Shown: piece after piece, positions 10,674-19,551 of the stretch
Position numbering within the stretch: position 1 is the first letter of the stretch
How the letters are laid out: each line of letters opens with the position of its first letter
From: Actinomycetes bacterium
Lineage (GTDB): Bacteria; Actinomycetota; Acidimicrobiia; Acidimicrobiales; Ilumatobacteraceae
Assembly: GCA_029782355.1 (NCBI GenBank)
Contig: JAKOUY010000011.1
Location: 124,001-188,000 of the forward strand
Length of the DNA stretch: 64,000 nt
Direction of reading: 5' to 3'
Notes under the pieces: model-generated
What the model was told of the DNA's origin: nothing
Seen by the model: the letters and a program-made list of their open reading frames with translations, nothing else
Databases searched by the model: none
Translations under genes and position numbers: made by a program

Positions 10674-11638
10674 TCGAGACCGCTCCGCTCCCGCTGGAGG
10701 TCGAGGACTTCCTGGTGTGGTTGGCCGCCGAGCGAGGGCGGGCGGCCAACACCCTGGCCGCCTACCGCGGCGATCTCACCGCCTACGTCACCTGGCTCGC
10801 CCGGCGCGGCTCGACCGTGGCCACGGCCAGCACCGCCGAGCTGGAGGCGCTGATCGCCGAGCGCCGGGCGGCCGGTGCGGCACCGGCCAGCGTCGCCCGC
10901 CAGTTCGCCGCCATCCGCACGTTCCATCGGTTCTGGATGGAGGAGGGCGGGCGGGCCGACGACCCCAGCGCCGACGTCGAGGGCGTGCGCGTGCCGGCTG
11001 GCATCCCCCATCCATTGAGCGAGGACGAGGTCAACCGTCTGCTGGCCGCGGTCACCGGGACCGATCCGCTGGCCCGGCGCGATCGGGCCCTGCTGGAACT
11101 GCTCTACGCGACCGGGGCGCGGATCTCCGAAGTCGTCGGGCTCTCGCTCGACGACGTGCGCGGCGAGGACTCCCTGGTCCGCCTGGCCGGCAAGGGGTCC
11201 AAGGAGCGCCTGGTGCCCTTCGGGCGGCTCGCTGCCGCAGCACTGGCCGATTGGCTCGGGGACGGCGGCCGGCCGTTGCTGGAGCCGGCCCGCTGGGCCC
11301 GGCGCGGCGACATGGAAGCGGTGTTCCTCAACCAGCGCGGCTCGCGCCTGACCCGTCAGGCGGCCTGGCTGGTGGTCAAGAAGTACGCCGACCGGGTCGG
11401 GCTGGCCGCCAAGCTGTCGCCGCACGTGCTGCGCCACAGCTGCGCCACCCACCTGCTGGACCACGGCGCCGACCTGCGCGTCGTGCAGGAGATGCTGGGC
11501 CACGCCAGCATCTCGACCACCCAGGTGTACACCAAGGTCAGCCAGGAGCGCTTGTTCCGCGAATATCGCCGAGCCCACCCGCGGGCCAAGAAGCGCCGAC
11601 CCGAGCCACCGGGCGGTTCGAGGCGTCTGCAAGACTGA
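10670..11638 (+). CDS. xerD: Tyrosine recombinase XerD
   Basis: Site-specific recombinase that resolves chromosome dimers at dif with XerC and FtsK, 322 aa. The N-terminal core-binding domain covers about 8-105. The complete catalytic set is visible: R151, K175, H252, R255, H278 and nucleophile Y287. The length and position behind pyrG/nudix mark it as the housekeeping protein and not an integrase; no attachment site or phage gene is nearby. The C-terminal extension after Tyr287 is basic and about 35 residues long, longer than usual. Confidence 0.93.
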   Translation: MIETAPLPLEVEDFLVWLAAERGRAANTLAAYRGDLTAYVTWLARRGSTVATASTAELEALIAERRAAGAAPASVARQFAAIRTFHRFWMEEGGRADDPSADVEGVRVPAGIPHPLSEDEVNRLLAAVTGTDPLARRDRALLELLYATGARISEVVGLSLDDVRGEDSLVRLAGKGSKERLVPFGRLAAAALADWLGDGGRPLLEPARWARRGDMEAVFLNQRGSRLTRQAAWLVVKKYADRVGLAAKLSPHVLRHSCATHLLDHGADLRVVQEMLGHASISTTQVYTKVSQERLFREYRRAHPRAKKRRPEPPGGSRRLQD

Positions 11639-11644
11639 CCGCCC

Positions 11645-12424
11645 ATGGCCGAGCGCAGCGACCAGCCGGCCGGAGGAGGGGACCTGGCCCTGGCGTTCCA
11701 CGACGTCGGGATGACCTTCGCCGACGGCACCGAAGCGGTCCGCGACGTCACCGTCGACGTGCGCCGCGGCGAGTTCGTCACCATCGTCGGGCCGTCGGGG
11801 TGCGGCAAGTCGACCCTGCTGCGCATCGCCGCCGGATTGCAGACCCACAGCGCCGGCGAGGTGGTCGTCGACCGCTCACGGATCGGGTACGTGTTCCAGG
11901 ACCCGACCCTGCTGCCGTGGCGGACGGTCCGCCAGAACGTCGAACTGCTGCCCCAGCTCCACGGGATGGACAAGGCCACCCGCCGCCGCCTGGCGGACGA
12001 GGCGATCGCCACGGTCGGGCTGGCCGGGTTCGAGCAGCACTACCCGAAGACGCTGTCGGGCGGCATGCGCATGCGCTGCTCGCTGGCCCGCTCGCTGACC
12101 CTTCGTCCACCGCTGTTCCTGTTCGACGAGCCGTTCGGCGCGGTCGACGAGATCACCCGCGAGCGGCTCAACGACGAGACCCAACAGCTGTTCCAGGCCG
12201 AGCGCTTCGCCGGGCTGTTCATCACCCACTCGATCAGCGAGGCGGTGTACATGAGCACGCGGGTGCTGGTCATGAGCGCCCGTCCAGGCACGATCACCCG
12301 CGGCTTCACCGTGCCGTTCGGGTATCCCCGCCAACCGGAGCTGCGCTTCGAGGCGTCCTTCGCCGACCTGTGCCACGAGATCAGCGTCGAGCTGCGCGAG
12401 GCATCCGCCGGAGCCGGGCGGTGA
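11645..12424 (+). CDS. ABC transporter ATPase, nitrate/sulfonate/pyrimidine-precursor type
   Basis: Nucleotide-binding subunit, 259 aa. Walker A GPSGCGKST at 49-57, Q-loop VFQDPTLLPW, signature LSGGMRMR, Walker B LFLFDEPFGAVDE, and the switch His in FITHSI. This is the SsuB/TauB/ThiZ class. The 19-residue block from FLFDEP to ERLN is identical in the truncated ATPase at 63477-64000. GTGA overlap with the permease downstream. Confidence 0.93.
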   Translation: MAERSDQPAGGGDLALAFHDVGMTFADGTEAVRDVTVDVRRGEFVTIVGPSGCGKSTLLRIAAGLQTHSAGEVVVDRSRIGYVFQDPTLLPWRTVRQNVELLPQLHGMDKATRRRLADEAIATVGLAGFEQHYPKTLSGGMRMRCSLARSLTLRPPLFLFDEPFGAVDEITRERLNDETQQLFQAERFAGLFITHSISEAVYMSTRVLVMSARPGTITRGFTVPFGYPRQPELRFEASFADLCHEISVELREASAGAGR

Positions 12425-13272
12425 GCGAGCTGCGGCCGCGCCGCTACGGGCCGCGGCCCCAGACCCTGCCCGGCCGCAGCCGCCGCCTGGCGGCCGTCGT
12501 CGTCCCGCCGCTGATCCTCGGCGCGATCCTGACCGGCGTGTGGTACTACGCCAGCTACGTCTGGCTCCGCGGCCGGCGGCGAGTGCTGCTGGCGCCCCCC
12601 CACAAGGTGATCACCGACGGCTTCGGCGACTCCACCCACCTGGGCGAGATCCTTGCCGCCGCCGGGCGCAGTGGCGACGTGGCGCTGCGCGGCCTGATCA
12701 TCGCCATCCTGATCGGACTGACCCTGGCCACGCTGATGAGCCAGTGGCGCAGCGTCGAGCGGGCGGTGTGGCCGTACATGATCAGCCTGCAGGCCATCCC
12801 GATCCTGGCGATGGTGCCGGTCATCGCCCTGCTGTTCGACACCGGCAAGACCAGCCGGATCATCGTCTGCGTGATCTTCTCGTTGTTCCCGATGGTGGTC
12901 AACGCCCTGTTCGGGCTGAAGTCGGCCGACCAGGGGCACCACGACCTGTTCACGCTGAACAACGCCAGCCGCTGGACCCGGCTGACCAAGCTGCTGATCC
13001 CCGGGGCGATGCCGGCGGTGTTCGCCGGGCTGCGGATCAGCGCCAGCCTGGCCCTGATCGGCGGGATCGTCGCCGACTTCTTCTTCGGCCGCGGCCAGGT
13101 CGGGCTGGGGCAGATGATCGTCCGCTTCAAGAGCGAGACGAACAGCCCGCTGACCCTGACGGCCATCGCCGTGGCCTGCATCTTCGGGGTGATCGTCTTC
13201 CTGGTGTTCAGCTGGATCGAGCGCCGGGTGGTAGGAAGGTGGTACGTGTCAGCAGGCCGCAACGGACCGTGA
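12421..13272 (+). CDS. ABC transporter permease, SsuC/ThiX-like
   Basis: 283 aa with about six membrane segments and the BPD-type cytoplasmic loop LFTLNNASRWTRLTKLLIPGAMP, the coupling EAA-like region. The GTG start overlaps the ATPase stop. It pairs with the ATPase before it and the binding protein after it; its counterpart at 62590-63480 shares the QAIPILAMVP-type and LFTL..AS.WTR segments. Confidence 0.92.
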   Translation: MSELRPRRYGPRPQTLPGRSRRLAAVVVPPLILGAILTGVWYYASYVWLRGRRRVLLAPPHKVITDGFGDSTHLGEILAAAGRSGDVALRGLIIAILIGLTLATLMSQWRSVERAVWPYMISLQAIPILAMVPVIALLFDTGKTSRIIVCVIFSLFPMVVNALFGLKSADQGHHDLFTLNNASRWTRLTKLLIPGAMPAVFAGLRISASLALIGGIVADFFFGRGQVGLGQMIVRFKSETNSPLTLTAIAVACIFGVIVFLVFSWIERRVVGRWYVSAGRNGP

Positions 13273-13300
13273 ACCGGCCGTGAACCGTAGGGGAGAACCG

Positions 13301-14545
13301 ATGACCAAGACCGCAACCCGCAGGATCGGCGCCCTCGCCGGCCTGACCTCCCTGGCGCTGGTGGCCGGGGCCACCGCAGCCCGGGCGACGACGCCGCCCG
13401 CCACGGCCGGGACGGCGGCCGCCGCCGGCGTGTCGCTGCAGGGCACCTGCCCCGACACGGTGACGATCCAGACCGACTGGTGGCCGGAGGCCGAGCACGG
13501 CGGCCTGTACGAACTGGTCGGGCCGGGTTACACCATCGACAAGGACGCCAAGAACGTCACCGGGCCGCTGGTCAGCAAGGGTCAGGACACCGGCGTCAAG
13601 GTGCAGATCCGCGCCGGCGGCAGCGCCATCCCCGGGTCGGTGGCCGACGAGATGGTCGCCCACGACGACATCATGCTGGGCTACTTCAACATCGAGGGGT
13701 CGGCCACCAACAAGGCGGTCAAGCTGCTGTCGGTGGTGGCCCCGCTGGAGAAGAACCCGCAGATGATCATGTGGGATCCGGCGACCTACCCGGACGTCAC
13801 GGCGATCAAGGACCTCCAGCAGCACGACGTCCCGGTGTTGGTGTTCGGCAAGGGCATCGTCGCCAAGTGGATGATCGCCAAGGGGATCCTCAAGGACGGG
13901 CAGTTCGACACCTCCTTCGACGGCTCGCCGGACCGCTTCGTCGCCGACGGCAAGGTGGCCATGCAGGGCTTCGCCACCGCCGAGCCGTACAAGTTCGAGC
14001 ACGACCTGCCGTCGTGGAACAAGCCGATCGCGTTCCAGACCTACTACGACGCCGGGTGGAAGACCTACAGCCAGACGCTGGCGATCCTGGCCGACGACAA
14101 GGCCAAGCTGGCACCGTGTCTGAAGCTGCTGGTCCCGATCATCCAGCAGGCCCAGGTCGACTACATCCAGTCGCCCGACACGGCGAACGCGATCATCGGT
14201 GAGGCGGTCAAGGCCTACGACAACTTCTGGACGCAGAGCCCCGAGTTGATGCGCTTCTCCGACGAGCAGCAGCTCAAGCTGGGCATCGTCGGCAACGGCG
14301 ACGATGCCACCCTGGGCAACATGGACGAGGCCCGCATCCAGACGGTGATCGACGAGCTGAAGGCCACGCCGGGCGTCGACCTGCGTCCCGACGTCACGGC
14401 CGGCGACCTGTACACCAACGAGTTCATCGATCCCTCGATCGGCCTCCCGGCCGGCTCGCCGGCCACGGGGGGCACGACTGCGGCCACCACGCCCGCACCC
14501 ACCACACCCGGCACGATGACCGCCGGGACCACTGCGCACAGCTGA
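13301..14545 (+). CDS. NMT1/THI5-type periplasmic substrate-binding protein
   Basis: 414 aa with a signal peptide (about 1-29, positive n-region, hydrophobic core, cleavage near ARA-TT). No lipobox Cys is seen. The QTDWWPEAEHGGLY segment right after the signal matches the family's D-W-x-P...H-x-G-x-Y ligand segment. The last 35 residues are Thr/Pro-rich, perhaps a cell-wall spacer. ATG 13301 has GGGGAG upstream and is preferred to GTG 13280. Ligands of this family include hydroxymethylpyrimidine, riboflavin, nitrate and sulfonates; which one applies cannot be read here. Paralog of the protein at 61342-62532. Confidence 0.88.
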   Translation: MTKTATRRIGALAGLTSLALVAGATAARATTPPATAGTAAAAGVSLQGTCPDTVTIQTDWWPEAEHGGLYELVGPGYTIDKDAKNVTGPLVSKGQDTGVKVQIRAGGSAIPGSVADEMVAHDDIMLGYFNIEGSATNKAVKLLSVVAPLEKNPQMIMWDPATYPDVTAIKDLQQHDVPVLVFGKGIVAKWMIAKGILKDGQFDTSFDGSPDRFVADGKVAMQGFATAEPYKFEHDLPSWNKPIAFQTYYDAGWKTYSQTLAILADDKAKLAPCLKLLVPIIQQAQVDYIQSPDTANAIIGEAVKAYDNFWTQSPELMRFSDEQQLKLGIVGNGDDATLGNMDEARIQTVIDELKATPGVDLRPDVTAGDLYTNEFIDPSIGLPAGSPATGGTTAATTPAPTTPGTMTAGTTAHS

Positions 14546-14546
14546 G

Positions 14547-14564
14547 CGCCCGCGGCGGCGGGCG
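14547..14564 (+). terminator. GC-rich hairpin after the binding-protein gene
   Basis: Perfect 7-bp stem cgcccgc/gcgggcg with a 4-nt loop directly after the stop codon and before the Shine-Dalgarno of the next gene. There is no U-tract, so it may attenuate or stabilise rather than fully terminate. Confidence 0.5.
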
Positions 14565-14587
14565 GTCCCCGAGGAAAGGACACCAAC

Positions 14588-14986
14588 ATGATGCGGCTGA
14601 CGATCACGGCGGAGGTCACCGCCCGCTGGGGCCACCGGGTCGACGGGCTGATCCACAGCCACGCCTGGACGGTGGGCGCCACCGTCGAGGGTCCGGCGGA
14701 CGCGGCGATCATCATCCCCGCCGACGATCTCGAGGCGCTCCTGCTGGCCAAGGTGGCCCCGTGGGTCGGTCACTACCTGACCCATGAGGACGTCGGACCG
14801 TGGAAGTCCTATCAGCCGCTGGTATGGGATCGGGAGCCGACCGTCGAGGAGATCGCCCGGCGGCTGTGGTCGGCGGTCGCCGACGACGTCCCCGGACTGG
14901 TCGAGGTGTTCCTCGTCGAGGCCACCGAGTTCGACCGGACCCGTACCGTCCGGCTGTCGCGCGAGCACAGCTACGCCGACGCCTGA
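14588..14986 (+). CDS. 6-pyruvoyl-tetrahydropterin synthase/QueD-like protein
   Basis: 132 aa, the usual length of the T-fold PTPS/QueD family. The HSHAWTVGATVEG segment matches the family's H-x-H zinc strand, and the PTVEEIARRLW and VEVFLVEA...R.VRLS segments match the conserved helix and final strand. The Cys/His catalytic pair of canonical QueD is not obvious, so the reaction is uncertain. ATG 14588 (or 14591) follows GAGGAAAGGA by 7 nt. Its position directly after a pyrimidine/vitamin-type importer hints at a pterin or deazapurine link, but that is inference. Confidence 0.7.
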   Translation: MMRLTITAEVTARWGHRVDGLIHSHAWTVGATVEGPADAAIIIPADDLEALLLAKVAPWVGHYLTHEDVGPWKSYQPLVWDREPTVEEIARRLWSAVADDVPGLVEVFLVEATEFDRTRTVRLSREHSYADA

Positions 14987-14987
14987 G

Positions 14988-16631
14988 CTGGGCCCGGCAC
15001 ACCGCCGGGCCCGGCTGCTCCAGCGGCTGTACGGCGAGGCCGCCGGACCCGTCGCCGCCCAGCTCGATGCTCTGATCGATCGTTCGCCGCGCCGCTCCGT
15101 GGCCCCGGCCGGTCCGTCGACCAACTTCCTGATCGCCTACCCGGACCACGTGACCGCGCCGGGCCGGCCGTCGCTGGCCGTGCTCGACGAGTTCGTCACC
15201 CGCCACCTCGCCCCGCGGATCGGCGGCGTGCACACCTTGCCGCTGCACCCGAGCACCAGCGACGGCGGGTTCAGCGTGGTCGACCCGGGTGTCGTCGACG
15301 ACGCCTACGGTGACTGGGACGACGTTCGCCGCCTGGCGGCGCACCACCGGTGGATGGCCGACGCCGTGGTCAACCACGTCTCGGCGTCGAGCCCGTGGCT
15401 GGCGGGATACCTGGCCGGCTCGCCCCAGCGGGCCGGCTTCTTCCGCGAGCTGCCGGCGGGCACCGACGTCTCCGCGGTGGTCCGCCCACGGACCTCGCCG
15501 CTCGGCCACGACTTCACCCGCCCCGACGGCAGCACCGTGCGGCTGTGGACCACCTTCTCCGCCGACCAGGTCGACCTCGACCTGGCCAATCCGGCCGTAC
15601 TGGTTGCCGTGGCCGAGATGGTCCTGCGCTACGTGCGCGCCGGTGCGGCGGCGGTGCGCCTCGACGCGGTGGCCTTCCTCTGGAAGGATCCGGCACGTTC
15701 GTCGATGAGCCTGCCGGAGACCCACGCCGTGGTCCAGGTGCTGCGCACACTGCTCGACGAGGCGGCCCCGGGCTGCCTGCTGGTCACCGAGACCAACGTG
15801 CCCGCCGCCGAGAACGTCGCCTACCTCGGCGGGCCGAGCACGCCCGAGGCCGGTGCCGTGTATCAGTTCCCCCTGCCGCCGCTGGTGCTCGACGCGCTGC
15901 TGGGCGGGGATGCCACGGTTCTCAACGGCTGGCTGGGGGCACTGCCCGCGCCACCCTCGGGGGCCACCTACCTGAACATGCTGGCCACCCACGACGGCAT
16001 CGGCCTGCGTGGTGCGGAGGGCTTGCTGGACGACGCCCGGATCACCCGACTGATCGCCGCCACCGAGGCCAGCGGGGGCACCGTCAACCGCCGGGACGCC
16101 CCCGGCGGGGCCGTCCCCTACGAGCTGTGCACCACCTGGTACTCCGTGCTGGCCGAGGGACACCCACCGGCCGCGGCGATGGCCCGTCACCTGGCCGGCC
16201 ATGCCATTGCCCTGGCCCTCCAGGGCATCCCGCTCCTCTACCTCGGTGCACTGGCCGCCGCAGCCAACGACCGCGATCGCCTCGCCGCCACCGGTCACGG
16301 GCGCGACCTGAACCGCACCCGCTTCGACGCCGACGACCTGTCCCGCCGCCTGGCCGACCGACGCACGCCGGCGGGCGCCTCGTGGACCGGTCTCGCCGGT
16401 CTGCTCGATCGCCGAGCGGGCGATGGAGCGTTCGCCCCCGAGGCCGCCCAGGTCGTCGCCGACACGGGCCGGCACGCCGTCGTCATCGAGCGCCGCGCCG
16501 CCGGCGGGCACACGACCTGTGTCGCGGTGAACGTCACGGGTGCGGTCCAGCGGGTCGAGCTCGCCGACGGCTCGGCGGTCACGCTGGGGCCGTGGGCCGT
16601 TCACTGGCCGGTCGGCGCTGGGACATACTGA
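14988..16631 (+). CDS. GH13_18 sucrose-phosphorylase-like enzyme (probable CTG start)
   Basis: Alpha-glucosidic phosphorylase-type enzyme, 547 aa, with the GH13 residues in the sucrose phosphorylase setting: nucleophile D226 in VRLDAVAFLWK, acid/base E268 in VTETNVP, and D336 in ATHDGIG. Members phosphorolyse sucrose, glucosylglycerol or glucosylglycerate; the substrate cannot be set here. The homologous region starts right after the PTPS stop, but no ATG, GTG or TTG occurs in frame there. The nearest codon is CTG at 14988, 2 nt after that stop. Frames further upstream read as out-of-frame PTPS sequence. Confidence 0.88.
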   Translation: MGPAHRRARLLQRLYGEAAGPVAAQLDALIDRSPRRSVAPAGPSTNFLIAYPDHVTAPGRPSLAVLDEFVTRHLAPRIGGVHTLPLHPSTSDGGFSVVDPGVVDDAYGDWDDVRRLAAHHRWMADAVVNHVSASSPWLAGYLAGSPQRAGFFRELPAGTDVSAVVRPRTSPLGHDFTRPDGSTVRLWTTFSADQVDLDLANPAVLVAVAEMVLRYVRAGAAAVRLDAVAFLWKDPARSSMSLPETHAVVQVLRTLLDEAAPGCLLVTETNVPAAENVAYLGGPSTPEAGAVYQFPLPPLVLDALLGGDATVLNGWLGALPAPPSGATYLNMLATHDGIGLRGAEGLLDDARITRLIAATEASGGTVNRRDAPGGAVPYELCTTWYSVLAEGHPPAAAMARHLAGHAIALALQGIPLLYLGALAAAANDRDRLAATGHGRDLNRTRFDADDLSRRLADRRTPAGASWTGLAGLLDRRAGDGAFAPEAAQVVADTGRHAVVIERRAAGGHTTCVAVNVTGAVQRVELADGSAVTLGPWAVHWPVGAGTY

Positions 16632-16662
16632 GTCCCCGTCCACCCGACCGGAAGGACCGACG

Positions 16663-18465
16663 ATGGCCGACGACGGCGCGGCGACGTTCCGCAAGCCGGC
16701 ACGCTCCTACGAACGCTTCATGGGCCGCTACTCCCGGGCGTTGGCGCCCGGCTTCGCCGACTTCGTCGGGGCGCGGGCCGGGCTGCGGGCCCTCGACGTC
16801 GGCTGCGGCCCGGGCGCACTGACCGCCGTGCTCGTCGATCGTCTGGGTGTCGACCAGGTCGTCGCCGTCGACCCGTCGGAGAGCTTCGTCGAGGCGTGTG
16901 CCGCGCAGCATCCCGGCCTGGCGGTGTCCGCCGGCACGGCCGAGGCCACCGGCCAGGCGGCGGCATCGTTCGACCTGGCGGCCGCCCAGCTCGTGTTCCA
17001 CTTCGTCGGCGACGCCGCCGCGGCCGCAGCCGAGCTGCGCCGGGTGGTCCGCCCGGGCGGCACCGTGGCGGCGTGCGTGTGGGCCGAGGACCCCGGCGGG
17101 ATGGAGATGCTCGACCGCTTCTGGGAGGCCGCGGCGATCGCCGACCCCGGTCACGACGCCGTCGTCGACCTGCGCTTCGGGCGCCCCGGCGAGCTCGCTG
17201 CCGTGTTCGGCGACGCCGGGCTCGAGCACGTCGTCGAGGACGTGCTGACCGTGAGCTCGACCTACGCCGACGTCGCCGAGTTGTGGGACGGCTTCCTGCA
17301 GGGCATCGGCCCAGCCGGGGCGTATCTGACCAGCCGGCCTGCTGCGGTCCAGGCAGCCATCGCCGAGCAACTCACGACCGCACTCGGTCGTCCGGCCGGA
17401 CCGTTCACGCTGACGGCCGTGGCCCGCGCCGTGCGCGCCACGGTGCCGGGACGCGGTCGTCGGGGACGCCGCTGCGTCGACCTGCTCGGTCCGGAGGCGC
17501 CCGAGCGCCAGGCCCGCCTGGCGAGCCGGGTCACGGAGGCCGATCTCGACCCGGAGCTGCGCCTCCCCCTGGCGGCCATGCCCACGGTGCCGTTCGACGT
17601 GGACGATCTCGCCGAACGGCGGGCCGCGACGCTGGCGATGTTCGCCCATCTGCCCAGCCCGGCGTCGGCGGTACGGTCGACGGATCACGTGGTCGACGCC
17701 GATCGCGGAGTGGTCGTGCGCATCCACCGTCACCCCGACGGCGGCGCCGAGACCCTGCCGTGCCTGTTCACCATCCACGGTGGCGGATACGTCACCGGGA
17801 GCCGGGTGATGGACGATCCGATGCACCACGCCCTGTGCGGTCCGCTCGGGGTGGTCGGTGCCAGCGTCGAGTACCGCCTGGCACCCGAGTGCCCGTATCC
17901 CGGGCCGCTGGAGGACTGCTACGACGCGCTGGCCTGGGTGGTCGACCATGCCGACGAGGTGGGCGTCGACCCGGCACGCCTGGGGATCTACGGGGCCAGT
18001 GCCGGCGGCGGCCTGGCCGCGGCCCTGGCGTTGCTGGTGCGCGACCGGGATGAGTTCGACCTGCGTTTCCAGGTGTTGATGTGCCCGATGCTGGACGACC
18101 GCCAGCTGACCCCGTCGAGCCGTCTCGATGGGCTGCCGATCTGGAACCGGGAGGCCAACGAGTTCGGCTGGCGGGCGTACCTCGGCGCCCGGTACGGCGC
18201 CGACGACCTGGCCCCCTACGCGGCCCCGGCCCGGGCACGAGACCTCGCCGGGCTGCCTCCGGCCTACGTGGCGGTGGGGGGTGTCGACGGCTTCCGCGAC
18301 GAGAACATCGACTACGCGATGCGCCTCAACCAGGCCGGTGTCCCGTGCGAGCTGCACGTCTACCCGGGCGGCCCGCACGGGTACCAGATGTTCCTCGACT
18401 CGGCCGTCGCGGTGCGCAGCGGGCGCGACCTGCGCGACTGGCTGGGCCGCCAGCTGGCCCAGTGA
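16663..18465 (+). CDS. Methyltransferase-esterase fusion protein
   Basis: One 600-aa frame carries two usually separate enzymes. Residues 1-265 form a class I SAM methyltransferase (motif I LDVGCGPG at 44-51) that ends in FTLTAVARAVRATVPGR, a typical C-terminus of such enzymes. An Arg-rich linker (about 266-310) leads to an HSL-type alpha/beta hydrolase with HGGG at 372-375 and catalytic triad S446 (GASAGG), D542 and H572. GAAGGA lies 6 nt before the ATG. A natural fusion or an old read-through of two adjacent genes both fit; no stop is present at the junction. Substrates unknown. Confidence 0.88.
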   Translation: MADDGAATFRKPARSYERFMGRYSRALAPGFADFVGARAGLRALDVGCGPGALTAVLVDRLGVDQVVAVDPSESFVEACAAQHPGLAVSAGTAEATGQAAASFDLAAAQLVFHFVGDAAAAAAELRRVVRPGGTVAACVWAEDPGGMEMLDRFWEAAAIADPGHDAVVDLRFGRPGELAAVFGDAGLEHVVEDVLTVSSTYADVAELWDGFLQGIGPAGAYLTSRPAAVQAAIAEQLTTALGRPAGPFTLTAVARAVRATVPGRGRRGRRCVDLLGPEAPERQARLASRVTEADLDPELRLPLAAMPTVPFDVDDLAERRAATLAMFAHLPSPASAVRSTDHVVDADRGVVVRIHRHPDGGAETLPCLFTIHGGGYVTGSRVMDDPMHHALCGPLGVVGASVEYRLAPECPYPGPLEDCYDALAWVVDHADEVGVDPARLGIYGASAGGGLAAALALLVRDRDEFDLRFQVLMCPMLDDRQLTPSSRLDGLPIWNREANEFGWRAYLGARYGADDLAPYAAPARARDLAGLPPAYVAVGGVDGFRDENIDYAMRLNQAGVPCELHVYPGGPHGYQMFLDSAVAVRSGRDLRDWLGRQLAQ

Positions 18466-18469
18466 GGGG

Positions 18470-19459
18470 TCAGTTGCGCGGCAGCATCCCGATCGCCGCG
18501 TAGGCCCGGGCCAGGGTGGCCGAGGCAACGGCCTGCGCTCGATCGGCGCCGACACGCAGCATCCGGGTCAGCTCTGCCCGATCGGCGAGCAGATCGTGGT
18601 AGCGCTGCTGCACCGGGCGAACCAGTTCGACCACCGCCTCACCGGTGTCCGACTTCAGTGGGCCGTACTGGTGATAGCGGCCGGCTAGCTCGGCGGGGGA
18701 GACGCCCGTGCACGCCGAGAGGATCTCCAGCAGGTTGCTGACTCCGGGCTTGGTGGCCCGGTCGAAGCGGACCTCGGTCTCGCTGTCGGTGACGGCCCGC
18801 TTGAACTTGCGCAAGATCACCGCCGGGTCGTCGAGCACGTTGACCAGCCCGGCGTCGCTGTCGGTCGACTTGGACATCTTCGACGTCGGATCCTGGAGGT
18901 CCATCACCCGCGCCCCGGCAGCCGGGTGAACGGCCGTGGGCAGCACGAAGGTCTCCCCGAACCGGCTGTTGAAGCGGATCGCCAGATCGCGGGTGATCTC
19001 GATGTGCTGGCGCTGGTCCTCGCCCACCGGCACCTCGTCGGCGTCGTACATCAGGATGTCGGCGGCCTGCAGCGCCGGGTAGGTGAACAGTCCGGCAGAG
19101 ATGTGCTCGCCGGACCGGCGGGCGGACTTGTCCTTGAACTGGGTCATCCGGCTCAGCTCGCCGACGCTGGCCTGGCACTCCATCACCCAGCCGAGCTGAT
19201 TGTGCTCGGGCAGGTGGCTCTGGACGAAGACCGTGGAGCGCAGCGGATCGAGGCCGACGGCGAACAGGATCGCTGCCTGGCGCAGGGTCCGCTCGGCCAG
19301 GACGCCGGGCTCGTCGAGGATGGTCAGGGCGTGCAGGTCGACCAGGCAGTAGAAGGCGTCGGCGCGGTCCTGCAGCGTCACCCAGTTGCGCAGTGCTCCG
19401 AAGTAGTTGCCGAGATGGATCTCGCCGGTGGGTTGGATGCCGGACAGCACGCGGGTCAC
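18470..19459 (-). CDS. trpS: Tryptophanyl-tRNA synthetase
   Basis: Class I aminoacyl-tRNA synthetase charging tRNA-Trp, 329 aa. The HIGH-type motif is HLGN at 15-18 and the KMSKS loop is at 194-198. GTG start with TAGCCT ending 8 nt upstream, a leaderless arrangement. It ends 4 bp from the convergent fusion gene. Confidence 0.97.
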   Translation of the reverse strand: MTRVLSGIQPTGEIHLGNYFGALRNWVTLQDRADAFYCLVDLHALTILDEPGVLAERTLRQAAILFAVGLDPLRSTVFVQSHLPEHNQLGWVMECQASVGELSRMTQFKDKSARRSGEHISAGLFTYPALQAADILMYDADEVPVGEDQRQHIEITRDLAIRFNSRFGETFVLPTAVHPAAGARVMDLQDPTSKMSKSTDSDAGLVNVLDDPAVILRKFKRAVTDSETEVRFDRATKPGVSNLLEILSACTGVSPAELAGRYHQYGPLKSDTGEAVVELVRPVQQRYHDLLADRAELTRMLRVGADRAQAVASATLARAYAAIGMLPRN

Positions 19460-19467
19460 GGCCCGAC

Positions 19468-19473
19468 AGGCTA
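19468..19473 (-). promoter_or_regulatory. -10 hexamer TAGCCT of trpS
   Basis: Minus-strand TAGCCT, 8 nt before the trpS GTG; leaderless geometry. Confidence 0.5.
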
Positions 19474-19536
19474 CCGGCGCGACCCTCGCCGGCCGGGACG
19501 GATTCGGGGTGCCGCGCCGCTCCGCACCCCACCCGG

Positions 19537-19542
19537 TACCAT
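19537..19542 (+). promoter_or_regulatory. -10 hexamer TACCAT of scpA
   Basis: TACCAT ends 9 nt before the scpA ATG; leaderless or nearly leaderless start. Confidence 0.5.
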
Positions 19543-19551
19543 CGCCTGGCC

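Noticed and set aside
10670-11638. XerD as a phage or island integrase
   Set aside because: The gene is in the pyrG operon, no tRNA or attachment repeat flanks it, and no mobile genes follow.
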